64,000 bases of DNA from Tetradesmus obliquus (lineage: Eukaryota > Chlorophyta > Chlorophyceae > Sphaeropleales > Scenedesmaceae). The translations under genes were made by a program, and so were the position numbers. Shown here in pieces: positions 11,390 to 22,378 of this stretch; position 1 is the stretch's first letter, and each line of letters starts with the position of its first letter. The stretch covers positions 3,650,001-3,714,000 of the forward strand of contig CP126197.1 of assembly GCA_030272155.1 (NCBI GenBank), given 5' to 3'. The notes under the pieces were generated by a model, which was not told the origin of the DNA, did not search any database, and was given only the letters and a program-made list of their open reading frames with translations.

Positions 11390-11912
11390 TCAGGGCAGGC
11401 TCCTGGGGTCAGCCTCGCCCGTCTTGACCTTCTCCACCTGCTCCTTGAGCTGCGCACGGTTGTCAGCCCTGCAACACAAGCACGACAACAGAGGCAGCAG
11501 CAGCAGGTTCGGTGCAGCTGGGTACCAAGAGGTGAAATTGCACGGGATAACAATGCCAGGCAGGTGAGCAGCAGCATCATGGCCGGGCCCACGTTGCTTT
11601 GCAGGCGCTGCAGGCAATGTGGGTGGCATGTACGGCTTCAAGGATGCCTGCAGCGCTTGACATATGTGAGGCACATTTGATAGTAGCAGGTGCGCTTTTG
11701 CTGTGCACTGTGCATCATGCAAGGTAACAACCAACGTTGCCTGTTGCCTCAAAGCAGGGCTCACTTTTTTTCATCTGCTGGGGCCTGTTGACGGCAGTTA
11801 TGGCGCGTGTTGCAGAGGACTCTCCCGCAGCCTGGGCAGCAGCAGCGCTGAGCAACGCAGCAGCTGCAGCAGCAGTGCCAGCCAGCACCTGCCTACGGGG
11901 CACTGCCCTCAC
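11390..11912 (-). CDS. Small protein with twin-arginine, thylakoid-lumen-type signal (5' end unresolved)
   Basis: Three exons fit in phase: 11765-11912, 11593-11647 and 11390-11468. The first gives VRAVPRRQVLAGTAAAAAAL, then LSAAAAQAAGE: a twin arginine, a hydrophobic Ala/Leu core and an AxA-type cleavage region, as in bipartite lumen-targeting peptides. The mature part reads RPQQMKKSILEAVHATHIAC, SACKATADNRAQLKEQVEKV, then KTGEADPRSLP and stop. The start codon is uncertain. The open segment at 11915-12253 beginning MFTVLTQLQPLQ could hold a transit-peptide exon, but no convincing donor joins it. An in-exon Met just before the acceptor is the alternative. I do not recognise the family. Confidence 0.45.
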
Positions 11913-12259
11913 CTGCATGTGTTTGAACCAGAAGTGTGCAGGCAGCAATGGATGTCAGCAGCAGGGGTAGCTGAACTGTATTTCCTGCTGACTGTGTGCT
12001 TGTGTACTGCAGTGATGCTGGTGACAGGCGTCATGTAAGACCTATCCATCAGGTGGCCTGTTTGCAGCGCATTGAAACTGCAGCGAGAAAGCTGAGCAGC
12101 TACAAGCACAGGTGACGTCTCTGGCTTGATTTCTTTTGCCTTGCAGCACAGCTGCGGGCTCAAACAGTTTGCTGAAGTGCGGACTTTGGAGCAGCTGCTG
12201 CTGTCACTTGCATTGACTTGCAGCGGCTGCAGCTGTGTTAAAACAGTGAACATTGACAG

Positions 12260-13288
12260 CGGTCATTCTCGAAAGTGATGGCATTGATGCATAGCGATCG
12301 CACCTGTGCATTGCACTTCACAGAAGCACGACGTGCAGGGGCCACTGGCCGAGCAGCAGAGCGGGTAGCACTGATCGCCTGCATTGTCGCTGTGTTGTGC
12401 TGGAGAGTTGCGAATTAAAAAACGCTTATAATATCAGCTGTAACCAGTGTTTGCTGTTCACAGCACGGCCTTTTGAGGCTGAACGAATTGACGATGATTC
12501 GTCACGGTTGCTTCGCCCTGCGAACGCAGCAACCTTGGACACCGTCCTATGTTTGCCATGGGTCCCTACATGCTGGTGCTGATCAGCGTAACACCTGTCG
12601 GAAATACATTCCTCTGCACAATAAAGTAGAATAGTCGCATTTATAAAAGAAGCTTGAATTTTTTATGGGTATCGTGCCGTATGTTTTGCTAGGCAGCCCA
12701 CCGTCGCCCACCATCGCTGACCAGTAAAAGGCGGCAGTCTGGCACACGAGTGTTTGAACGTGATTGCTGCATACAGGAGAGCATGCGGTTCCAGTTGTAC
12801 CGTGTGCTGTTTTTGTGTTTGGTATCACTCTGAGGTCTCGTTAGCAGACATGAACTGCCAGCAGCAAAATCACGCACACGGCGCCGTGCAAAACACGGAA
12901 CTCGAACTGCGACTTCCACGGTGCTGCCGCTGTCATCTGTGCATACGCCCGAGAAGTCGGTCTTATGCCAGGTCCTCGACTGACTGATCCGAGCCCGATG
13001 CTCCTACTACCATAATGGCTGCATAGATACCCCAACCACTACAAATGTTTCTCTCGTGTGTGTATGTGTATGTGTGTCTCTCTCTGTCTCATGTGCCGAG
13101 AGTTGCATAATGCCAATTGTGCTCACGAATTCGTTCGAACGAATTGGGTGTCTGTTGCAGCGTTCAGCTCGTCGTTGCCTGCGCACACCCTGGCACCCAC
13201 ATTTGGTCCTGTGAAGGCTTGTCGGAACTCAATTTCATCAACTCTGTCGGTGTTGCCTTGGCACTATGCAAACTGATATCAAACAAAA

Positions 13289-13331
<43 letters not shown>

Positions 13332-14441
13332 CACTCTATTGCCCAGGGGTCTCAACCTGAAGGCGTGCATTGCACGTCGTCCTGCACCACACCTCCTGCA
13401 CTCTGTGCAATTGCAAAGCTGCGAGCGCGCCTGTGCTCATTCTGATGCAGCGTCCAATGTTTGGGTCCCTCTCAGGCGACAAGGCAGATCACGGGCAACC
13501 AGACCGCCAAAACTCAGGAACTACTTTGAAATTGATCACAAAGCACCGTCAACACTTATAGCGAAGCAACAGTTGCAACCCGGCCACATATCTCCAATCA
13601 GCCAGGAGCTTGAAGCCCAAGCTGGCACTGAGATCACACAAACAACTGCTGCTTCTCCTGCTTCCTTGCGAGGAAAACAACAAACCTACACAACTGTGCT
13701 GGAAATGACAACACAACAAGGAAGAGTGACGAGGTCACTTCCGGGATCACCAGTGACTACAAGAGCGCCGAAGACCGTCAGTGCCGTTGCCCCCCAAGGG
13801 CTCCGTGGCTCCTGGGGACGGCACTGACCAGGTTGTATATTGATCGCAGGTAATACTTTAACAGGAGCAGGAGCAGGAGCAGCATGCACAACTGCGGTTC
13901 AACAGCCACGGTGGCCATTGGGGGGACCACTTCTAGACTTGTGAGTGACGCAATATGCTGCATTGTGCTACTGCAATGTGTGTTACCTGCAATTCTTTAT
14001 ACAAAGCATTTCAAGGGCTACCTGAAATTCTGCAGTGTGACGCGTTTCTGTACTAGCTGCATGTGCCTGGCACTGCGTGCGCAGCGTGACAGTCAGCAGT
14101 GCTGTGCATTGTAACACCACGCGAGGTCCCCCATCATTGGTCAATCACCGTCATCATACTTTTACTACCCATTGCAGCTGCAGCAAGGAACCAAATCAAT
14201 TCCTGCCACCACACTCCTGTGCACTGTGCGTCCCCCGCATGCATGCAGCAATGCTGCTGCAGCTCTGTTATGGGCACCACTGCTGCTGAATCTGCTCGGA
14301 GGCCCTGCAGCCCTTCAAGTTGTTGGACCCTAGGGGCCTGCTGGCACCCCATGGGAGGGTCAGCATTTGGCTGTGACAGGCGCTCGCTACCATACAGCAG
14401 AGGTGCTGCTGCTGCTGCCCTCAAGCCACCAGCTATTGAGG

Positions 14442-14475
<34 letters not shown>

Positions 14476-14480
14476 CCCGC
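12260..14480. other. Intergenic stretch before the ISE2 stop, no gene recognised
   Basis: Contains GT-rich sequence near 13040-13085, a (CAG)n run near 13290-13330, and an open frame on the plus strand (13117-13827) with no family resemblance and no supporting splice structure. The last few hundred bases before 14481 should be the ISE2 3' UTR. Confidence 0.4.
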
Positions 14481-14916
14481 TCAGGCCACCAAGTCGCTGA
14501 TGGGCTTGCGGTTCATGCCGCGCAGCGCAGCACGTGCTGGCTCAGTGAGGTAGGGCAGCTGCTCATGAAGGAATGTCATCTGCAGCAGAGCAGCAGCAGC
14601 AGCAGCAGCAGTGGCGACGGCAGCGGCGGCGGCAGCGTGTGATGCGTGATCAGCAGCAGCCCCACCACCAGCAGACTCATACCAGCTTGAGCACGTTGAC
14701 AGTGCCATCAGGTGGCCATATTCCTGCCTTGCAGAAAGATGGCTGACGAGACAGGCCGCACAAGGACCACAACATTTGGCCAACCGAAACAAAAGCCTCA
14801 CCTGCTTGAGCATGTCGGCGGTGCGTGCCATGAGCCGGGCCATGTCACCGTCATCGATGCTGGTGTCTGCCATGATCTCCTGCCAGCTGGCGCCACCTGC
14901 CCACGCCTCCACCAGG

Positions 14917-14959
<43 letters not shown>

Positions 14960-15846
14960 CGGATACTCATGGCGCTGTCATTGCCAAGGATGCGCAGGCC
15001 GATCACTGCCTGGAACCTGGGTGAAAGTGGGCAAGGCTGCAACGTGCTACCGGGCGCAGACGTAATCTGATGGACCGGACGCTTGTGGCGTGGGGTTCGA
15101 TTTGCGCCAAAACAGTTACGGTCATCACGGCACAGGATTGCCGTACAGAGCATCACTGGTATTGTTGCTGCGGCTGAACTTCCCCACCTGCCAGACGCAG
15201 GTCCACCGCCAGGTGCTCGTTCCACTTGCCCTGCCCTGCTGCTGTTTGTGCGTTGTAGATGGCCTCCATGGTCGGCTCCAGCTCTTCTAATGCGGTAATG
15301 ACAGCGTCAGACACCTGCACAGAGAGAGAACATAATACATTGTTATTTCACGTTGGTATGTTGCCTACTGGGTTGATTGCACTGCGCGAAACATGGCCTC
15401 CATGGTCAGCTCCAGCTGCTCCAGCGCGGTGATAACAGCATCAGACACCTGCAGGAAACAAAACAACAATATTGGAAGCGTTGAGGCACATACAACGCGT
15501 CACAGCAAACATGCGATACCTATAACACGCCCAGTCGTACCAGTAACGCACCTGGTAGCTGCTCCAGATGCTCATGGGCCGCTTCAGCAAGTCAGTGCAC
15601 TGCAGCGCCCCCACCAGCGCCGCCAGCTGGGGAGGGCTCAGTGCCATCACCCCGGGGCTGCTCAGAGCAGCAGCCATCCACAGCTCGTTGTTGCAGTTGA
15701 TGCTGCGAGCCACCAGGCCCAGCGGCAGCAGCCGCAGGCTGGACTCCTCCATGGCACCCATCTCAACCAGGATGCTCAGCACGTCCTGAACAGCAGCGAT
15801 AAGGAAATTGACACAGCGCTGTTAGAAGGGATAGCAGCGGCAGCAA

Positions 15847-15882
<36 letters not shown>

Positions 15883-16021
15883 CCCAGCGGCAGCAGCAGC
15901 AGTGAAGACTCCTCCATGGCTCCCACCTCAACCAGGATGCTCAGCACGTCCTGTGTTGCAGCAACAGCACACGGACAAAAGAGAGATATTTGTGGGATGG
16001 CAGAAGACAAGAAGACGTTGC

Positions 16022-16053
<32 letters not shown>

Positions 16054-16183
16054 TGAAAGTGGCAGCGTCAGCAACAAGGTGAATGAATACACATCAGGGC
16101 CTAGCGCCAAAAGCAGCACGCGGACAGTTCACACCACAGCCAACATACAACGGCCACCCACCATGAAGCTGTTATTGTTATTG

Positions 16184-16257
<74 letters not shown>

Positions 16258-17975
16258 GTAATGGCCACCCACCATGAAGCTGTTCCATGTGGTCACACTC
16301 TGCCCCTGGTCAGCCTCTGCCATCATCCTCTTGGCACGCTTCGCCAGCCGCTTCGCAACCACCAGAGGATCACGCCCCTGCAGTGACTTCAGCGCAGCAG
16401 CTACCTCATCATCACTGCTGCTGCTGCCGCTGCTGCCGTTATCGCTGCTGCTGCTGCGCTGCCTGCTGCCGCCCGCCGCAGCTGCATCCGGCTGGTCCCC
16501 TGCTGCTGCTGCAACTGCAGCAGCCAGGGCCTCTTGCGGCACGCCCTGCAGCAGCGCCTGCTGCTGCTGCGCCACGCTCTGCGCCGCAAACTTATCCTGC
16601 CGCCGCAGCGTCGCAAGGCTCTGCTTTGCCTCCTGCAGCTGCGTCTTCTGCTCCTCGATCTGTGCTGCTGTCTCAGGACTCGGCATGACTGGGTCAAACA
16701 CATCTAGCGGTAGGTTCAGCTTCAGAGCCAGAGCTGATGTCAGCGCACTGCCAAACGTGACCTGGCAGCTGAACATGCGGGACAAGAGGTTCGCCCACAC
16801 CTTTTTGTTCTCCGCTGCATCATCCAGCACTGCATGCAGCTTTGCCAGCGTCTCATCCTGCCCTTGCAGGACTTTTTCCTGCAAGACGGTCTGATCGCGC
16901 AGCACGCCAACCACATGCTGGCCTGAGACAGCCAGGGGCCTGTTGTCAGCCCCTAAGCACATTATAACAGGAGGCTGCGGCAGGTCGCGTGATGATAGCG
17001 GCTCAAAAGGCGGCCGATCTGTGACTGCTACAGCAAGTGCCGGGAGGTACTCTGGAGGCTGGGAGTAATCATTCGGGTGGCGGCTGAGGTTGAGCAGCAG
17101 CAGCGCCGGCAGGCCCACTGCGCTGCTGTTGCTGCTGCTGTCAGGTGCTGCTGCTGCTGCTGCTGCTGCTGCAGCATCTGCAGCATCTGCAGCGGAAGGA
17201 GGCGCCAGCATCTGGCCAACTGCTGTGCAGCGCTCGGCAGTGGCCTTCTCCCGCAGGCGCAGCAGCAGCGACTTGTGGCGCTTCACGGCAGCCTGAGGCA
17301 GGCATGGACAGGCATGGACACAGGGCGTGCAACAGAGTGAGCATGAGCAGATATGAGTAAGGAAGGGTGAGTCAGCAGATAAGCGCCAGCGGCTTGTGGC
17401 GCTTCACGCCAGCCTGGTGCACGCATGGACACAGAACAGCAGGGAAGAGAGTCAGCATGTGCAGATGTCAAAGAGGTATAATGAGCAGACAAGCAGCAGC
17501 GACCTGATCGCGGACTGTGCAGGCAGCAAAAAGTGTGGAAGATTGAGCGGGAGAATGAGTCAGCAAAACAATGCTGCTGCATGGCTGGACATACAAGCGG
17601 CAGCAGCACCTGCAGCACCACAAGGAAGGTGCTACCAGCATGCTAGCTTAATGCTAAAAGGCAGGGCCGACACCCACGGTTGCTGCTATGCCCCCTGCAG
17701 CTCATGAGAGACGAAACAATGCAGCCCTGACGAGGCATGTCGGGTCCGCCAAAACGCAGCAAAGCTTCAGTTACAACCTATGCACGAGTGCCGCCTCCGC
17801 TGAAACTTCAGAAGCTCACCACTGCCGCCTTCTGCTGTGCAGACATGCTGGAGCCGCCCTGGCCCTCTGCAAGCTTCAGCAGTGCGGCAGCGGTGTCCAT
17901 CAGCTGCTGCGCCTGCTGCCGCAGCTTTGTGTTGCCCTGCTCCTGCAGGTAGGTGCCAAAGGACTTGCTGCACAG

Positions 17976-18020
<45 letters not shown>

Positions 18021-20057
18021 TCGGGCGCACATTAGCCTGGCTACATGCCATGCAAATTGCTGCAGCGCAGCAGCAGCAAGTCAAATATATGGTCAACGTA
18101 AAATTACACCCCAACCATCTTCACAGCGTGAACTTCACACTCCCGCCATCTTCACGGCGTGAAGTTCACACCCCTGCCCACCTGAGGAAGTCGCGCGCCT
18201 CGTCCAGGCTGTACACGCTCAGCAGGTTGAGCACCAAGCTGTAGCTGGTGGTAAATTGGCTCTGCAGAGGCTCAGGACCGCCAGTGATGATGCCGTGCGC
18301 GGCCTCGGCACCCTCAAACCTGATAACACACGCAGCAAAATGGCAGCAGAGGGTCTGAACTCAGGACCCGACGCTATACAGTCGCGCCAACACGCACTAC
18401 AAGTGCAAGGTCTGAACAGAAACATTCATGCATCGGGCTATATGCAGCAATGACGATGTTATGTTGTTGATCCATCAGCACCTGGGCTGCACCACCGAAC
18501 ACATCATGCGCTATGCCTTTGGTTCATGCCGCAGTAGCGATTGTCAACAATGATGTCCCGCCGGCCCGCACCTGCCCTGCACCAGCACGCAGTGCCCCAG
18601 TGTGTCAAAACCCAGCAGCAGTCAAACCAGCACTACACATGCATTCATCACACATCCACACTCCTTGGTCAGCAGTAGCCTGCATCATCCATCATTTTAT
18701 CACCCGCACCTGCCCTGCACCAGCACGCAGTGGCCCAGTGTGTCGAAGCCCCTCCTGCCTGCCCTGCCAGCCATCTGCAGCAGCTCGTTGTGTGGCAGCA
18801 GCTTGATGCCGTCATCACTGCGGCGCGCGAGGTTGGAGATGACTGTGGTGCGCGCAGGCATGTTGATGCCAGCCGCTAACGTGCCTGCAGCACCACAACA
18901 CGGTGCATGCGTTGCAAGAACTTAGGGTGGTGCTGGGGTGCAGCAAACGGCAGACATATTAATGCCAGCGGCTAGCATGCCTGCAGCACGACAACACATG
19001 CATGGTTGAAAAACTTGAGTTATATGGTGCTGGGGTGCAGCAAACAGCAGGCATGTTGATGCCAGCGGCTAGCGTGCCTGCAGGACCACAACACGGTGCA
19101 TGCGTTGCAAGTGGTGCTGGGGTGCAGCAAACAGCAGGCATACAAATGCCAGCGGCAAGCGTGCCTGCAAGACCACAACACAAGGCGATGGTGGTTGAGG
19201 AACACACACAAGTGGCTGTCGTTGCAACATCCGTGACCTGCAGCCGTGTGTGTTGAGAGGCAGGAACAGGCACAGCAGGATGCAGTAGTCTACAGTTGCA
19301 TACACCCAACTGCAAACACGGCAGCACACCACCACCAGGAAACAACCAGAAAAGGTCCGGTCTAACATGGTCAAACATCTGGTCAAACCCTGGTCAAACA
19401 TGTGCGCACCTGTCGCGTACACCAGCTTCAGCAGCCCTTTCTGGAAGCAGCGCTCCACGAGGCTCTTCCAGGCAGGCAGGCAGCCGGCGTGGTGAGAGGC
19501 AATGCCGCGTAGGAATGCAGGCACAAGCTTGTCTCTTACAGCATCGGGGTTGTCGGAGCTGCAGGCAGCAGATGGGAGTGACAGTGAGTACAAGACGGTC
19601 AGCACATGACCATGAGCAGTAATATGCGAGGCAATGCCCCGCAGGAATGCAGGCACCAGCTTATCACGCACGGCATCGAGGTTGTCAAAGCTGCGGGCAG
19701 CAGAGCATTGGAAGGAGTCAGAAAGCGGCGGCGAGCACGCGATGCGAGAGCACAAACCCTCTGTACCTTGCTGCCAAGCGCACACACGTCAGCATCCACC
19801 GTTTCACAGTGCTCCTTTTGCGGGTCATTAACAGCATCCATTGCTGAAGCAGAATCAGCAAAGCTACATGAAGCTTTTTTTCAGTTTAAACTCAGCAGCC
19901 ACTCACAACAGCTGCATCAGCTCCTGCTCCAGCTCTGCCTCCTCCTGCTGGTCAACCAGTGCTACGTTGGTGGCGATAGCAGCAAGGTCGCAGTCGCGCC
20001 GCGACATGATGAACCAGATGGCCGGTAGCATGCGCGCCTGGATGAGCTGGCGCACCA

Positions 20058-20088
<31 letters not shown>

Positions 20089-21510
20089 TTTGCAGTCAGC
20101 CACAACAGTACGCGCCTGGATGAGCTGGCACACCAACTAGCAGCAGCAGCAGCTGCAGCACTTGCAGTCAGCCACAAGGGTGCCAATTGTCTGGCAAGAA
20201 CGGATGGACTCAGCGTTTCAAGTGTTCGACAACCGCATGGCAGAGTGAAATGCTGCATACTGTCTACTGCCACCTCTTTAAACGCACGCACCTGCTCCTG
20301 GGTTGGTGTGCGCTTGCCCATCACTTTTCGCACCAAGTCCTGACGCTCATTGCCGCGCCGGCCACCGCCCCCAAACTTGCCACCCCCGCCCCCATCGCCT
20401 GTCTCAACTGTCATCTGCGCTAGCAGTTCCTCTTCAATGCTGCTGCTGCTGCTGCCGCCGCTGCTTCTATAGCCGCCGCCGCTGCCGCGGCTGCCGCGGC
20501 GGCTGCCATTGCTGCTGCTGCTACTGTAAGGGTCACTGTCATAGCCGCCGCCGTAAAAGTTCTGCTGCCGCTGCGCGGCCTCACGGGCTGCTCGGGCCTC
20601 TTTCATTGCCTGGAACCTGCAGGACACAGGTTAGTAGCAAAGGAGTCAGAGCACAGACGTGTGATAGCAGCAGCATGACTTGAAAGCAACAGTCCGAGCA
20701 GCATAGCAGTGGCATCTTCGACCAACTCGCATCAAGCACGTCTGCGTCAATGCCAACACACAAACAATAACACAGAAGCCGGTGCCGCTTGTTAACACCC
20801 TTTGTGCCCTGGTCTAGCACAACTCCTCAACAAAGTCATGCTCAGGCACACCACCGTATGCATCAACCTTTCCCAGCACCCCACTCTTTATCAATTTGCT
20901 CCACCCACTCCACCCACCCATCTATGTGCAACCCAGATCAAGCCGGTCACCACCAGAGTGCAAGCCTGTTCATGACACTGCAACAACCAGCCCAGACGTC
21001 ACCCACAGTCCAGTTGAACGCCAGTTGCACTCCTGAGCAGTAACGCAGCTCAACGCTGCAACTATCCAGCACCCCACTCACTTCAGCTCCTCCTCCACCC
21101 ACTCATCCAACTGCAACCTCTGCGCAACCCAAATAAAGCCAAACACCATCAGAGCACATGACCCCTCATGGCACAGCAACAAGCACCCCAGCACACAGCT
21201 CACTTCAGCTCCCCCTCCACCCACTCTTGTGCCCAACCCAAGTCAAGCTGGTCAAGACCCGTCACGACATGCCTACTCGTGACACAGCAACTTCTTCAAC
21301 AAACCATCCAATTGAACTCCTCCTCCAACCCCCTCAACAACCCGTAACAAGGATCAAGCCAGGCAGGGTGCAGTGCCAAACACAATAGGAGCACATGCCG
21401 AATCATGACACGGCAACAGACGCCCCAACCAACCACTCACTTGAGCTCCTCCTCCACCCACTCATCCATCTTCAGCCGAGGGTTCAGCCGCCCAATTGCT
21501 GCTGCCCCTC

Positions 21511-21542
<32 letters not shown>

Positions 21543-22330
21543 AGCGTGAGGTCCTCCAGCACTGCACCCTGTCTGGGGGCCTTGTGGCAGAACACCCAGC
21601 GCAGCGGCACGGGCCGGAAACGAGTCTTGATGGTCACACACTCCCCGTGCACCTGCAAGCATGCAGGCAAGCAGTGCAGCACACATTTACATTGGGCAGT
21701 TACATGTGCGTGTTGGTACCACGTGGAATGGCAGCACCTGCCTTTGCAGATCTGGCTACAGCAACAGCAGCAGCGCAGCGCTTTGAAGATGAAGCCACGA
21801 TGCAGACTTGTCAAAAGCAGCAGCACCTGCGCAAACCAGCCTCCCTGGTTCTCAGGTTCATGGACAGCATCTAGATGTGCTGCACCAATAAATATTCACA
21901 GAATATGAGCCCATACATTGCTGTTGGGCCTGCACATCGCTGTCTGCGCACCTGTGAGATCCATCCGCCCAAGTCCTCGGGGTTCTTCACTGTACTGCTC
22001 TACACTGGCTAAGCTACAAGCTAGTAGGCTTTGAGGATCAATCAACATGTAGATTCGCGCACCTGTGAGATCCATCCGCCCAGGTCCTCGGGGTTTTTGA
22101 CTGTCGCGCTCATGGCCAGCATCTGGATGTGGCGCGGGCAGTTGATGATCACCTCCTCCCACACACTGCCACGCCAGGGGTCACCCAGGTAGTGCACCTG
22201 AGCAGCAGCAGCAGCAGCAGTGAGGGGACAGACACGCGGGGGTTCAGGGGCAGTTGATGATGACCTCCTCCCACACACTGCCACGCCAGGGGTCACCCAG
22301 GTAGTGCACCTGAGCAGCAGCAGCAGCAGC

Positions 22331-22378
<48 letters not shown>

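Noticed and set aside
13117..13827. 236-codon plus-strand open frame with a polyalanine run
   Set aside because: No family resemblance, the polyalanine comes from a CAG run, and no phase-consistent splice partners were found. It could still be real, but there is no support.
14978..15030. Possible extra ISE2 exon ([16 protein letters not shown])
   Set aside because: Exon 15 (phase 1) joins directly to 14917 to give [16 protein letters not shown], matching the ISE2 family. Including the extra piece breaks the frame or the alignment.
15100..15125. GGTTCGATT word suggestive of a tRNA T-loop
   Set aside because: No matching acceptor stem, D-arm or anticodon arm around it. It lies in an ISE2 intron.
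16274..16894. 206-codon plus-strand frame with Leu/Ser runs, membrane-like
   Set aside because: It is antisense to ISE2 exon 13 (16273-17292), which joins in phase to conserved helicase exons on both sides.
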